A model generated the notes under the pieces. The model had not been told where the DNA came from and made no database searches. It was given only the letters and a program-made list of their open reading frames with translations. From assembly GCF_001625565.1 (NCBI RefSeq), contig NZ_AUXS01000075.1, positions 124,001 through 188,000 of the forward strand: DNA of 64,000 nucleotides. Direction: 5' to 3'. Positions 15,913-25,701 of this stretch are shown here, piece after piece. Position numbers and translations under genes: made by a program. Every line of letters starts with the position of its first letter. Position 1 is the stretch's first letter. Origin of the DNA: Pseudoalteromonas luteoviolacea NCIMB 1944. Its GTDB lineage: Bacteria; Pseudomonadota; Gammaproteobacteria; Enterobacterales; Alteromonadaceae.

Positions 15913-16514
15913 TTAAATACTTGGCTAAATAGCTAGGTTCTAAAAATTGATTGTTAGTTCAATCTTGAGCTGACTATTTTCCTATATACGCCCCTGATAT
16001 TTCTCCATAAAGCCTGCCTTCCCTATCCCTCTTTGTAATAAAGTTGTTTATTTTGTGGTTTCTGGGTTTTTATTGTGTATCTATTTGGTTTTTGTTAGCC
16101 TTGCCAGTGAAGAAAAAATTCCCCCTAAATACACCTCTGATGTTTATGGTTTAGTTAGACTCATATTTAACTGCATAACATATAGGCGATGGAAGGCTTA
16201 GGTACACACGAAGGAATTTTAGGCGTAATAGTGTTAAGAATATCATTTACCAAAAATAATCACGCATTTGGGAAACGTTTCATTTAGCCTACCAATGTTT
16301 GAAAGGCTTTAGGCTGCGAGTTAGTTGTCAATGTGGATAAATATATTAAGCAACTTGCCACTAATAAGTTGGAATATATAGTGCTTTTCCCCAAGGTCAG
16401 CTGTTTGCTCGATGTAAGCATTTTTAAAGGGTTTTGATCTTAAACGTGCATGTCTGAGCCATAGAATTATAAGAATTATGTTAGTGCTACACCCACCGCT
16501 GAATAGGAGATAAC
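15913..16514. other. 602-bp spacer between ATPase and permeases
   Basis: No convincing open reading frame is seen on either strand. It is AT-rich, with stops in all frames. A small inverted repeat CAACTT/AAGTTG lies at 16352-16372. The spacer breaks the ATPase-permease unit, so it may hold a promoter for the permease pair or be the remains of a lost small gene. Confidence 0.5.
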
Positions 16515-17846
16515 ATGCTGTACTACTATATACGCATGGCGGTATTTAGTCTCAAAAGAACACCTCTGTTAAGTTTCTTAATGATAGCGACCATTTCAAT
16601 AGGCATTGCTGCGACCATGGTCACATATACTGTCAGCTACATGATGACCAAAGATCCAATCCCCAGTAAAAGTGAACGGCTATTTACTGTTCATTTGAGT
16701 TCATGGGATCCATCGCGCATGTACAAAATGGAGGATGGTAAAGAGCAAATTCCCATTTGGGTTACTTATCAAGATGCAATGAACTTATACAACGAAAAAA
16801 AAGGCAAGCGTCAAACAATTATTGGCAGCCATAAAACTATGAGTCGTGCTCCAAGTCAGCCACCGAGTGGCGCGCTTTCAACCTTGTTGCGGGCAACCAC
16901 ATATGAATTTTTTGATATGTTTGAAGTGCCGTTCTTATATGGTTCAGGTTGGACAGAGTCCGATGACGAACAAGGTGCACGGGTAGTTGTATTGTCGAAA
17001 AAGCGCAATATGAAACTCTTTAATGGTCGAAATTCTGTTGGAGAAGAGGTCTTAATTGGTGGGCTTTTATATCGTGTTGTTGGCGTATTGGATGACTGGG
17101 TAGTACTGCCTCGATTCTACCTTGAGAGCCATGATGTTTTTATGGATGTCAGAGACATGTTCATTCCATTTCGCTCCAATATTGATAATGAGTGGATTGC
17201 GGCAAGTGATGTCAGTATGTATTGCTGGGGGGACTTTGAGATGAATAAATTTAGCTCAATGCTCACTTCTGAATGTGTATGGTTGTACTTCTGGGTAGAG
17301 CTTGAATCTTCAACTCAGCGCGATGCGTATTTTGATTTTGTAAATAATTACGCGATGGAACAACGAGCTTTAGGGCGTTTTCAGCGTGAACAAATGAACC
17401 GGGTACTAAACGTGCCTGAGTTTATAAAACACAATAAAGTTGTGACCGGAGATAGTCGTTTGGCTGTGTGGCTGGCATTGGCATTTTTGATTGCCTGTTT
17501 ACTCAATTGTATGAGTTTAATGATGACTAAGTTTCATGGTAAAGGGGCTGAAATTGGATTAAGGAGAGCGGTTGGTGCAAGTAAGGAAGATATTGCTTGG
17601 CAATTTGGTTGTGAAACGATTCTGATAGGTCTATTAGGCGGAGTTGTGGGTTTACTCTTGGCAAATTTGGGCCTGATCATCACGGCAGAAATATACAGCC
17701 ACTTAAACCCGGCACTGATGGCAATGAACATTGAGTTGATGCTAACCACCTTGGTATCGTCAGTGATTGCGAGTTCGCTTTTTGGCCTGTATCCAATCTA
17801 TAGGGCTTGTCAAATACAGCCATCAAGCCAATTGAAGAGCTTATAG
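16515..17846 (+). CDS. FtsX-like ABC permease, type 1, copy 1
   Basis: A 443-residue MacB-type permease: an N-terminal membrane helix (about residues 20-42, LSFLMIATISIGIAATMV), a large periplasmic domain, then three C-terminal helices. The FtsX signature is visible as GAEIGLRRAVGASKEDI before the second helix pair. It ends ...SSQLKSL, as does its paralogue at 20084. The ribosome site AGGAGAT is good. The partner permease follows after 9 bases. Most MacB-type systems use one homodimeric permease; here two distinct permeases (443 and 402 residues) presumably form a heterodimer. Substrate unknown. Confidence 0.88.
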   Translation: MLYYYIRMAVFSLKRTPLLSFLMIATISIGIAATMVTYTVSYMMTKDPIPSKSERLFTVHLSSWDPSRMYKMEDGKEQIPIWVTYQDAMNLYNEKKGKRQTIIGSHKTMSRAPSQPPSGALSTLLRATTYEFFDMFEVPFLYGSGWTESDDEQGARVVVLSKKRNMKLFNGRNSVGEEVLIGGLLYRVVGVLDDWVVLPRFYLESHDVFMDVRDMFIPFRSNIDNEWIAASDVSMYCWGDFEMNKFSSMLTSECVWLYFWVELESSTQRDAYFDFVNNYAMEQRALGRFQREQMNRVLNVPEFIKHNKVVTGDSRLAVWLALAFLIACLLNCMSLMMTKFHGKGAEIGLRRAVGASKEDIAWQFGCETILIGLLGGVVGLLLANLGLIITAEIYSHLNPALMAMNIELMLTTLVSSVIASSLFGLYPIYRACQIQPSSQLKSL

Positions 17847-17855
17847 GCAAATTAA

Positions 17856-19064
17856 ATGAAAGATCTTAAACCAATTATTAAATCACTATGGTACGCCAAA
17901 ACAGCACCTCTTTTGCTGATATTGCAAATTGCAGTTGCCTTCACGATACTCGTTAATTCAGTGTTTATGCTAGTACAGAAGCATGGAGAATTTAATGATC
18001 CAAGTGGCTTAGATGAAGATGTTTTATTTTCGTTTCAAATGTCTTTGCATGGCTCGCCAGAAGAGCGAGTAGCCAGTGTATATCGAGATCTAGATGCTAT
18101 CAGAGCGTTAGATAGTGTCGAGGAGGTTGTTACGGTTAACTCCATACCTCTGTCCCATCGTGGAGCGGGTATGGAAGTGAGGTTAAAACAAGGGTCACAT
18201 GAATATGATTCAAAAGCAGGCTTATATGCGGGTGGCCATCAAATGATTGAAACCATGGGGTTAAAGCTGATCGCAGGTGAGGGGTTTACCTTGTCAGATG
18301 AGCGAGCGCTGAAAGATTTTGGTTTGAGTCAGCCTGTTGGCGTGGTGATCACCAAAGCTTTGGCTCAAGACCTTTATCCTAATGACTGGCGCCAAGCACT
18401 AGGTAAAACGCTTTATTTGAACGACAAAGAACAATCTGTCAGAGGCATTGTTGAACAATTGGTTGGCCCTTGGAGCTTTTGGGGATACAAAAATAACAAT
18501 TTCTTGGTTCCCACCTTATTTATGATGACGGATGCGAGTTTTATTGTGCGTGCGCACAAGGGGTTGCTTGAGCAAAGCATTAGAGATGTGAAGGATTTAT
18601 TGTTAGTTGACTCCAGCAGAAATATTGACAATTTTATGAAGCTCAGTGAAACAAGAACTTGGGCTTATCAACCGCAGGTTGCGGCTTATAATACGCTGAA
18701 AATTGTGATTGTTGGCTTGTCCATTATCATAATGTTAGGTGTGTTCGGCCAGACACGCTACACAATTTTAAAGCGACAAAAACAAATCGGTATTAGGCGA
18801 GCATTAGGAGCTAGTCGGTATGAAATAATCAGGTATTTCATGTTAGAGAACCTCTGTATTAATGTTTGCGGTATTCTGTTTGGCTTAGGGTTAACCATTG
18901 TGGCGAATAACTTACTGGTAGTGCACTTTGGCCTTGCGCCGGTGCCTGCGCAGTATTTGCTCATTGGTGTGGTAGTTGTACTTTTGGCTGGCGTGTTGGC
19001 GGTTCTTCAGCCTGTGCTTAAAACGGCGAGTATTTCACCAACTGAAGCGACACGTTCAGCGTGA
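17856..19064 (+). CDS. FtsX-like ABC permease, type 2, copy 1
   Basis: A 402-residue permease with the same layout: helix near the N-terminus (ILQIAVAFTILVNSVFML), periplasmic domain, then three C-terminal helices with the conserved RQKQIGIRRALGASRYEI before them, and a terminal SISPTEATR motif. It begins 9 bases after the type 1 permease. Its N-terminal and periplasmic parts differ clearly from the type 1 permease but match the paralogue at 21437. No adaptor (MacA-like) protein gene is found next to it. Confidence 0.88.
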   Translation: MKDLKPIIKSLWYAKTAPLLLILQIAVAFTILVNSVFMLVQKHGEFNDPSGLDEDVLFSFQMSLHGSPEERVASVYRDLDAIRALDSVEEVVTVNSIPLSHRGAGMEVRLKQGSHEYDSKAGLYAGGHQMIETMGLKLIAGEGFTLSDERALKDFGLSQPVGVVITKALAQDLYPNDWRQALGKTLYLNDKEQSVRGIVEQLVGPWSFWGYKNNNFLVPTLFMMTDASFIVRAHKGLLEQSIRDVKDLLLVDSSRNIDNFMKLSETRTWAYQPQVAAYNTLKIVIVGLSIIIMLGVFGQTRYTILKRQKQIGIRRALGASRYEIIRYFMLENLCINVCGILFGLGLTIVANNLLVVHFGLAPVPAQYLLIGVVVVLLAGVLAVLQPVLKTASISPTEATRSA

Positions 19065-19397
19065 TCTCTTTGCAAGCTTAGGCGCAGTAATTGGGTCAAT
19101 AACATACTCTGTTTATTTGCGTTTGTTCCCCAGTTATCTAAGTATTTATATGTACGATGATAACTTGCCTGCATTTTGTTTTTCGGTAAATATAATATTA
19201 ATTTTGTGTTTATTTTGTTTTTTTTAGTCTACAATAATTTGAGTGCTCTTTTTGGGGACTTAATTACTCAGTTTGAGAATGAAATATAATAAATGCTTAA
19301 GGAACAGCAAGCTATATTCTTTTTCACGACCCGTTGTAGTCAGTAAGTATAGTGAAATGCTGTAGAATAATAAGTACACAAAGTTAAAGGAAATATC
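19065..19397. other. 333-bp spacer between the two transporter triads
   Basis: AT-rich, no supported gene, no clear terminator. It should hold the promoter of the second triad; the ATPase start at 19398 has AAAGGAAA upstream. Confidence 0.5.
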
Positions 19398-20081
19398 ATG
19401 CTTAAAATGCGAGGAGTAGCAAAATCCTTCACCACGGATACGGTCAAGACGCAGGCGTTGCAGCCGTTTGATCTCGATATTCAACAAGGTGAGTTTGTTG
19501 CGGTCGTAGGTCCTTCAGGCTCTGGAAAAACGACATTTTTAAATATTGCTGGGTTACTAGAAGAACACTCGCAAGGGCAATATTTATTGGACAACCAAGA
19601 TACGACGGGATTGTCCGACAAGCATAAATCTTCATTGCGAAATCAAAAAATAGGCTTCATTTTTCAGAGCTTTAATCTAATTCCCGAGCTTAATTTATTC
19701 GACAATGTTGAAATGCCGTTGAGGTATCGAGATTTTAGCGCTAAAGAGCGAACGGAGCGGGTGCTCAATGCACTCGAACAAGTCGGTCTTGCTGGACGAA
19801 AGTCACATTACCCTCAACAGTTGTCAGGTGGTCAACAGCAGCGAGTCGCCATTGCCCGTGCACTTGCGGGTAGCCCTTCCTTCTTACTCGCCGATGAGCC
19901 TACTGGTAACCTAGATTCTAAAATGGCCGACGGTATTATGGCACTGCTCAAAGATATAAATAAGCAGGGGACCAGCATTTTAATGGTCACCCACGATATG
20001 GAGCAAGCTCAGCAGGCTGGTCGTATCGTAGAGATACGAGATGGAAATCTGAGTGAGCAAAAACACGCTATATCGGCTTAG
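19398..20081 (+). CDS. ABC transporter ATP-binding protein (MacB/LolD type), copy 2
   Basis: A 227-residue paralogue of the ATPase at 15217. It has Walker A GPSGSGKTT, IFQSFNLIPELNLFDNVE, signature LSGGQQQRVAIARAL, Walker B LLADEPTGNLDS and VTHD. Here the permease gene follows after only 2 bases, so the triad is compact, unlike copy 1. The N-terminus (MLKMRGVAKSFTTDTVKTQAL is similar to copy 1 over its first part) supports a local duplication origin. It powers the two permeases downstream. Confidence 0.92.
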   Translation: MLKMRGVAKSFTTDTVKTQALQPFDLDIQQGEFVAVVGPSGSGKTTFLNIAGLLEEHSQGQYLLDNQDTTGLSDKHKSSLRNQKIGFIFQSFNLIPELNLFDNVEMPLRYRDFSAKERTERVLNALEQVGLAGRKSHYPQQLSGGQQQRVAIARALAGSPSFLLADEPTGNLDSKMADGIMALLKDINKQGTSILMVTHDMEQAQQAGRIVEIRDGNLSEQKHAISA

Positions 20082-20083
20082 AG

Positions 20084-21427
20084 GTGCGGCTAATGGGCAA
20101 GTATTATTTCAAGCTAGCTTGGCTTAGCTTAAAAAAGACGCCATTGCTGAGTTTGCTGATGATAGGCACAATCGCCATCGGCATAGCTGCTTCTATGATC
20201 ACAATCACCGTAGGGTACATGATGGGCCAAAACCCATTACCCCATAAAAGTGAGCGTGTCGCAATGGTACATCTAAATTCTTGGGATCCTTCACAGCCAA
20301 TCGGTTACAGAAAAAATGGTGAGGTAGATATTCCCTCTCTATTAACGTATCAAGACGCAATGGCTTTATTGGCAGCGAACAAAGCGGATAAACATGTCCC
20401 ATTTGTCTCATTTAATTCGGCGGTTCGAGCGGAAAGCGAAGATGTTATTGATTCGCAACTACACCAAATACGTTCAACAAGCCGGCATTTTTTTAGTGTG
20501 TTTGGTGCTCCATTTATTTATGGCAGCACCTGGAGTGAGGAAGCGGATCTGCAAGGTCAATCAGTCATTGTTTTATCGAAAAGAGAAAACGATCGTCTGT
20601 TTCAAGGGGCAAACTCAGTTGGAGAGCACATTATTGTCGGTGATCATTTGTATCGAGTTGTTGGTGTGATTGACGACTGGCAACCTACGCCCAAGTTTTA
20701 CGTTAACTACTATGACATGTACAGCCCGACGCTGCCTTATTTTGTGCCGCTTGAATCACAAATTCGAAACAACTTTTTCTCTCCAACCACAATGGGTTGG
20801 TATTGCTGGGGTGATGGTCCTAGCTCTACTTTGCAGGAAGTCATGTTGTCAGAATGTGCATGGATAAGGTTTTGGGTTGAGTTTAAGTCTGAAGATAAAA
20901 AGCATGAATATTTCAGGTTTATGGAAGACTATACTGAAGAGCAAAGAAAAGTAGGCCGATTTGCGCGACCTGAGCCTAACCGATTGATGTCTGTTACAGA
21001 GTACCTTGAAAAAGAAGGTGCAGTGAGTGAAGAAAATAAGATCGGCATTGGTTTTGCGTTGGCATTTCTATTTGCCTGTCTGTGTAATGTGATGAGTTTG
21101 ATGATGACAAAATTCCATGGAAAAGGCGGAGAAGTTGGTCTGCGACGGGCCGTGGGAGCATCCAAACAAAATATTACAGTGCAATTTGGCTTTGAGGCGG
21201 CACTGATCGGCTTTTTTGGTGGTGTGATTGGATTATTGTTAACCCAGTTAGGGCTCTCAGCCTTGACAGATATGTACCCAGAGTATCATGTCAATGTCAT
21301 GACGATGGATTTAACTCTAATGGTATCTACTGTCGCACTGGCCGTCAGTACTTCGCTGTTATTTGGATTGTGGCCTATATATCGAACGAGCCGTGTTCAA
21401 CTATCCAGTCAGCTTAAGAGTTTATAG
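20084..21427 (+). CDS. FtsX-like ABC permease, type 1, copy 2
   Basis: A 447-residue paralogue of the permease at 16515: both share KTPLLS or RTPLLS, SIGIAA/AIGIAA, LNSWDPS/LSSWDPS, LTYQDAM/VTYQDAM, VGEE/VGEH, LYRVVGV and MMTKFHGKG, with most divergence in the periplasmic domain. The start could be the ATG at 20084 or the ATG at 20093; the first is used. Strong conservation of the membrane parts and drift of the periplasmic part suggests the two triads recognise different substrates. Confidence 0.9.
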   Translation: MRLMGKYYFKLAWLSLKKTPLLSLLMIGTIAIGIAASMITITVGYMMGQNPLPHKSERVAMVHLNSWDPSQPIGYRKNGEVDIPSLLTYQDAMALLAANKADKHVPFVSFNSAVRAESEDVIDSQLHQIRSTSRHFFSVFGAPFIYGSTWSEEADLQGQSVIVLSKRENDRLFQGANSVGEHIIVGDHLYRVVGVIDDWQPTPKFYVNYYDMYSPTLPYFVPLESQIRNNFFSPTTMGWYCWGDGPSSTLQEVMLSECAWIRFWVEFKSEDKKHEYFRFMEDYTEEQRKVGRFARPEPNRLMSVTEYLEKEGAVSEENKIGIGFALAFLFACLCNVMSLMMTKFHGKGGEVGLRRAVGASKQNITVQFGFEAALIGFFGGVIGLLLTQLGLSALTDMYPEYHVNVMTMDLTLMVSTVALAVSTSLLFGLWPIYRTSRVQLSSQLKSL

Positions 21428-21436
21428 GAGCAGTAG

Positions 21437-22645
21437 ATGAAGGATTTCACACCCATACTTAAAACGCTGTGGAAAAATAAAACGGGCCCTACATTACTGA
21501 TCATACAAATCGCTGTGGCGTTTACTATTTTGATCAATATCTCTTATATGGCTATGTCTAAGTTGCATGAGATAAATTTGCCAAGTGGCCTTGGTGAAGA
21601 CACACTTTTTTCATTTCGTACTAATTTACCGGTTGAGTCTGAGGAGTATGAAGCACTATTGAAACAAGATTTGGCGAGTATTAAAGCGCTTAACAGTGTT
21701 AAAAGTGTGGTGACAACGAACTCAATACCATTGGCTGGGTGGGGATTAGGTTTGCAATTTAATGAGTCTGAAGACCCTGATAGCTTTATCGCTTATGCGG
21801 GTATTTATAGCATGTCTGATGAGTTTATGAAGACTCTGGGGCTGGAGATCATAATGGGTCGAGGGTTTGAAGATAGTGAGATGAAGATCTCTAATCAAGA
21901 CTACAGCGAACTCTCTAATTCAATTCTCGTCACACAAGCAATGGCTGAGCGCGTGTCGCCTGAAGATTGGTCTGCTGCGGTAGGTGTTACAGTTTATATG
22001 AATGGTCGTCCGTACCAAATCGTTGGTGTTATCGACAAATTAATTGCCACTTGGCCTGACTGGAGTGGCAATGAGCGCAGTGTTGTATTCCCTGTGTACA
22101 GTTTTTCCGGTGAAAATAGGTTTTTGGTGAAAGCCAGAGCGGGACAACTTGAACAGGCTATGGAGGATGTTCGCAGCCTTCTGTTACAACAACCCGGTAA
22201 GTTTGTAGCGGATCTTCATACATTTAAATATACTCGCGAAACTGGGTATAAAGCCATGAAATCATCGTTGAGTATACTGATTGGTGTCACTATTGGCCTA
22301 GTCATGTTAACTATGTTGGGGGTATTTGGACAAGCGCGTTTCACGCTGATGAAACGGCGTCGTCAAATTGGTACAAGAAGAGCGCTAGGAGCGAGTAAGT
22401 TTCATATTATGAGGTTTTATATTATTGAAAACCTCGTTGTTGTTGGGGTCGGAGTTGTATTTGGTAGCCTTTTTGCTGTGCTCTTAAATGTCAAACTCAT
22501 GGAACTTTTCCGCTTAGAATCTGTACCGATGGAATACTTTTTATATGGAGGTATCAGTGTTTGTATTGCCAGTTTGATAGCTGTTATTCCCACCGCATAC
22601 AGTGCTGCAAACATTTCACCTGCAACTGCCACCCGTTCTGTGTAG
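21437..22645 (+). CDS. FtsX-like ABC permease, type 2, copy 2
   Basis: A 402-residue paralogue of the permease at 17856, with the same length. Shared blocks include the opening MKD-PI-K-LW, QIAVAFTIL, PSGL-ED-LFSF, NSIPL, MLGVFGQ-R, RRRQIGTRRALGASKFHI and the end NISPATATRS. It begins 9 bases after its partner (AGGAGC ribosome site). A perfect 16-bp terminator stem follows and closes the region. Confidence 0.9.
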   Translation: MKDFTPILKTLWKNKTGPTLLIIQIAVAFTILINISYMAMSKLHEINLPSGLGEDTLFSFRTNLPVESEEYEALLKQDLASIKALNSVKSVVTTNSIPLAGWGLGLQFNESEDPDSFIAYAGIYSMSDEFMKTLGLEIIMGRGFEDSEMKISNQDYSELSNSILVTQAMAERVSPEDWSAAVGVTVYMNGRPYQIVGVIDKLIATWPDWSGNERSVVFPVYSFSGENRFLVKARAGQLEQAMEDVRSLLLQQPGKFVADLHTFKYTRETGYKAMKSSLSILIGVTIGLVMLTMLGVFGQARFTLMKRRRQIGTRRALGASKFHIMRFYIIENLVVVGVGVVFGSLFAVLLNVKLMELFRLESVPMEYFLYGGISVCIASLIAVIPTAYSAANISPATATRSV

Positions 22646-22655
22646 CTCCCTGAAA

Positions 22656-22700
22656 CACCCCGATTAGGCAAGACCTTTGCCTAATCGGGGTGTACTTTTC
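22656..22700 (+). terminator. Intrinsic terminator of the second transporter triad
   Basis: Sixteen perfect pairs: left arm 22656-22671 (CACCCCGATTAGGCAA), loop GACCT, right arm 22677-22692, then TACTTTTC. Confidence 0.9.
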
Positions 22701-22885
22701 TTAAATTTATCTCATTATTCAGAAAGTCCTATGAATACTTTAACTTAGCCGTTTTTACGGGTTTGTTATCGAATATTATTCTTTTAATTAGTGAAAAAAG
22801 CTTATTTTTATGTTGGTTTTTGGTTAACATGTCGAGGGTGGTTTTAGTATACTTTGGATTATATCGATTCGAATGCGGGGTAAGC

Positions 22886-23779
22886 ATGAAGCGGCTGATA
22901 TGGCTATGGCTCATTTTTTATACGGGTAGCCTGTATGCTCACAATCAATTAGTGGTTGATATTATGAGTAGTGAAAATTTTAGCCAACGTTATGCCGAAT
23001 TTCTCAATGGCCGCTCGCCGTTGGATGTTAAGTCTTTTTACCCGACGACAAAAGGATCGCATATTGAAATTATAGAAATGGTCCTTTTACAGCAGGCACT
23101 ATTTTTAGGAGGAGAGACAAGAGAAGTCGTCTTCAACCCTAAACCTTCTGTAAATATCGTGGAATTTTCAGATATGCTTTCGGGTGAAAGCCTAATTTTG
23201 GCGCGTAGTGTTTGGCATGAAGATATCATTAATTATAGAGGTTCACTCTATGTGAGTGATGCTGTGGTTGAATTTGGTCAATATGAAGCGGGCTTATATG
23301 TAACTAAGCGAAATGTGGCATTGCAAAACTTACCGCAAGAGCAGTTGGATCAGCTAACTGTTGTTGCAAACCCAAGATGGCGAGTGGACTGGCGGGCATT
23401 AATTAACACCGATATAAATATTGTGAGCTTTATCGGACCTTGGGAAACCATGCTAAATATGGTAGAAACCGAAGTGGTTGACGCGATGTTGATCAATTTT
23501 AGTGTTAGCCAAAATCTATTGCTAAATTTTGAAGAGCGAGAATACGTTCCTATTCAAAATATTAAGATGATGTTACCGGACTCACGGCATTTTATTGTCA
23601 GTAAAAAACACCCTCAGGGTGAAATGATTTTTGCAGCGCTTAATAGAGGGTTAAAAATATTACGGGCTCAAGGTGTAATCGATAAAGCCTTACACCAATC
23701 GGGGTTTATTAATCACCTCGTTAAAGACTGGGAATACGTAAATCAACAAATGCTCTCCTCAAGTCAGGTCGTGCCATGA
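22886..23779 (+). CDS. Periplasmic substrate-binding-like protein
   Basis: A 297-residue exported protein. The ATG at 22886 is preferred because it has GGGG six bases upstream and gives a clear signal peptide (MKRLIWLWLIFYTGSLYAHN); an upstream in-frame ATG at 22763 adds an unlikely segment. The rest resembles a family 3 solute-binding protein without a lipobox. The stop overlaps the start of the TPR-GGDEF gene (ATGA), so the two are made together. No transporter genes adjoin it; a sensing role for the neighbouring cyclase is inferred. Confidence 0.6.
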   Translation: MKRLIWLWLIFYTGSLYAHNQLVVDIMSSENFSQRYAEFLNGRSPLDVKSFYPTTKGSHIEIIEMVLLQQALFLGGETREVVFNPKPSVNIVEFSDMLSGESLILARSVWHEDIINYRGSLYVSDAVVEFGQYEAGLYVTKRNVALQNLPQEQLDQLTVVANPRWRVDWRALINTDINIVSFIGPWETMLNMVETEVVDAMLINFSVSQNLLLNFEEREYVPIQNIKMMLPDSRHFIVSKKHPQGEMIFAALNRGLKILRAQGVIDKALHQSGFINHLVKDWEYVNQQMLSSSQVVP

Positions 23780-25629
23780 AAAAAGAGTTGCTAGTTATCG
23801 TGAGTTATTGGTTGCTAAGTGTCAGTGCTTGGGCGAATATCAACACTGAAGCAACCCCCTCTCAGCGGGAAGATTTATCTAAGATGCTACTGCATTTAAC
23901 AGATAGTCTAGAAGAAGATTACGACCTTAATTTGTTACCACAAGTACGCGTGCTGAGAGAGCAATCTAAGCAGTTGGGGGAAAAGCACCTACAGGCGCGT
24001 TCGCTATTGCTGGAAGGGCTGATCCGCCAACATTTTGGTGATTACAAGCACAGCCTAGTGCTCCACAACGATGCGTTGGCCATTGCGAAAAATCTGGATT
24101 CACCAGTATTAGAGGTACAAATCTATCTAGCACTGGCGCAACTGGAAATGGATTTGGAACGTTTTCGATATGCTCAACAGCTACTTTCTCGTGCTTATAC
24201 GATGATCACAACCCGCATTGATGCAGAGCAGGCCGATAAATTAATGGGGGAATATGTGTTGTGGCAAGGCTCGCTGTATTTGCTCAAAGGAAGTTACCGT
24301 CAAGCGCTCGCCACTTTAAGCAAAAAGTCACTGTCTGAATTTAAAGGGCTATCGAGCAAGCTCGCACTTGCTAGGGCATGGGCTTATTTGAGTATCGGAG
24401 CGTATCCACAGGCACGCCTACTGATGAACTCACATTATATAAAAAAAGCAGAATTGAGCCAAAATTTGCATCTGAGAGTTCGTTATCAGCTTATGAATGC
24501 GACAGCTTATCTACAGGCAGGTGAATTTACCTCTGCGATAGATACGGCCAAGTTGGCGTTAAATGAAACCTTCGGCACGCGTTTTTTAACTGAGCAGTCC
24601 AAGCTGCAAAAAGTATTAGCTGGTGCCTACGCGCAATTGGGGGATTTTGAGCAGGCGCATTTATATCTAAAGCGTTTTGCGCTGTCTCAGCAAGCGCTTA
24701 ACTTGCAAAAGCGCAACAACAAGCTTCTGCAATTAGAAGCCCAATATTCTCTCGCAGCGCAAAAGCAACAATTAAGTGTGTTGGAAAAAGACAATGCGTT
24801 GCAAGCGCAACAATTGATCCAGCACCAGCAACAGATCGACAATGCACATCTGGCGCAACAGCGTGGTGTATTAGGGCTGTTGCTCATTGCTTTGGCTTTA
24901 GGCTTCGGTTATTGGAGATGGCAAAACAAACGCTATTTAATAACGTTAAAGCAGCAAGTTGCAGAGCGTACTGCTGAACTCGCAGAACGCAATAAAAGGC
25001 TGCAAGCTCTGAGCTTCACTGACAGCTTAACTGGATTAAATAATCGCCACTACTTTTTCAGCGTCATTGATGCGCAAATAAAGCCTCAATCGACGTCACA
25101 AAGCGATAAGCAAGAGATGATATTTTGTTTATTGGACATAGATCACTTCAAAAAGGTGAATGATACTTATGGGCATGCTGCTGGCGACCTTGTGCTACAA
25201 ACGGTCGCTGATATTTTAAAGCAGTGCACACGAGAAGGTGATTTGGTGATCCGTTGGGGTGGGGAAGAGTTTTTAATTGTGATGCCAAATATGACCCACA
25301 ATGAAGCAATTGAGGCGGTAGAGCGCGTGCGTAGACAAGTGGAGTGTTTCCCATTTGTCGTGAATGAGCAGGCTATTCAGGTAACTTGTTCGATAGGCTT
25401 TGCTCCTTACCCTTTGACAAATGGCGCAAATAAATCATTAACTTGGGAACAAGTGATAGAGCTGGCTGACAATGGACTATACATGGCTAAGAAAGAGCAT
25501 CGAAATGCGTGGGTCGGCCTTCATCGCCTTAATCACCCGCTGAACTGCTCGATAAAGCATTTAAGCAAGGATTATCGAAGTCTTATTAATAGTGGTCAGG
25601 TGACTGCTAGTGTCAGCTATCAAACTTAA
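23776..25629 (+). CDS. TPR-containing membrane diguanylate cyclase
   Basis: A 617-residue protein: signal peptide (about residues 1-20), a long helical region with TPR-like repeats in the periplasm (about 40-330), a coiled coil rich in Gln, one membrane helix (about 365-383), and a cytoplasmic GGDEF domain. The active site reads GGEEF and an inhibitory I-site RxxD (REGD) lies five residues before it, so it should make c-di-GMP and be product-inhibited. Short C-terminal tail, no EAL domain. Translation is coupled to the upstream binding-like protein. Confidence 0.9.
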   Translation: MKKELLVIVSYWLLSVSAWANINTEATPSQREDLSKMLLHLTDSLEEDYDLNLLPQVRVLREQSKQLGEKHLQARSLLLEGLIRQHFGDYKHSLVLHNDALAIAKNLDSPVLEVQIYLALAQLEMDLERFRYAQQLLSRAYTMITTRIDAEQADKLMGEYVLWQGSLYLLKGSYRQALATLSKKSLSEFKGLSSKLALARAWAYLSIGAYPQARLLMNSHYIKKAELSQNLHLRVRYQLMNATAYLQAGEFTSAIDTAKLALNETFGTRFLTEQSKLQKVLAGAYAQLGDFEQAHLYLKRFALSQQALNLQKRNNKLLQLEAQYSLAAQKQQLSVLEKDNALQAQQLIQHQQQIDNAHLAQQRGVLGLLLIALALGFGYWRWQNKRYLITLKQQVAERTAELAERNKRLQALSFTDSLTGLNNRHYFFSVIDAQIKPQSTSQSDKQEMIFCLLDIDHFKKVNDTYGHAAGDLVLQTVADILKQCTREGDLVIRWGGEEFLIVMPNMTHNEAIEAVERVRRQVECFPFVVNEQAIQVTCSIGFAPYPLTNGANKSLTWEQVIELADNGLYMAKKEHRNAWVGLHRLNHPLNCSIKHLSKDYRSLINSGQVTASVSYQT

Positions 25630-25701
25630 AGTACTGGCAGAAAATAGCATTCAACATGATAGAATGATGAGTATCTGTACTTATATTTGCTTGAATCTAC
25701 T

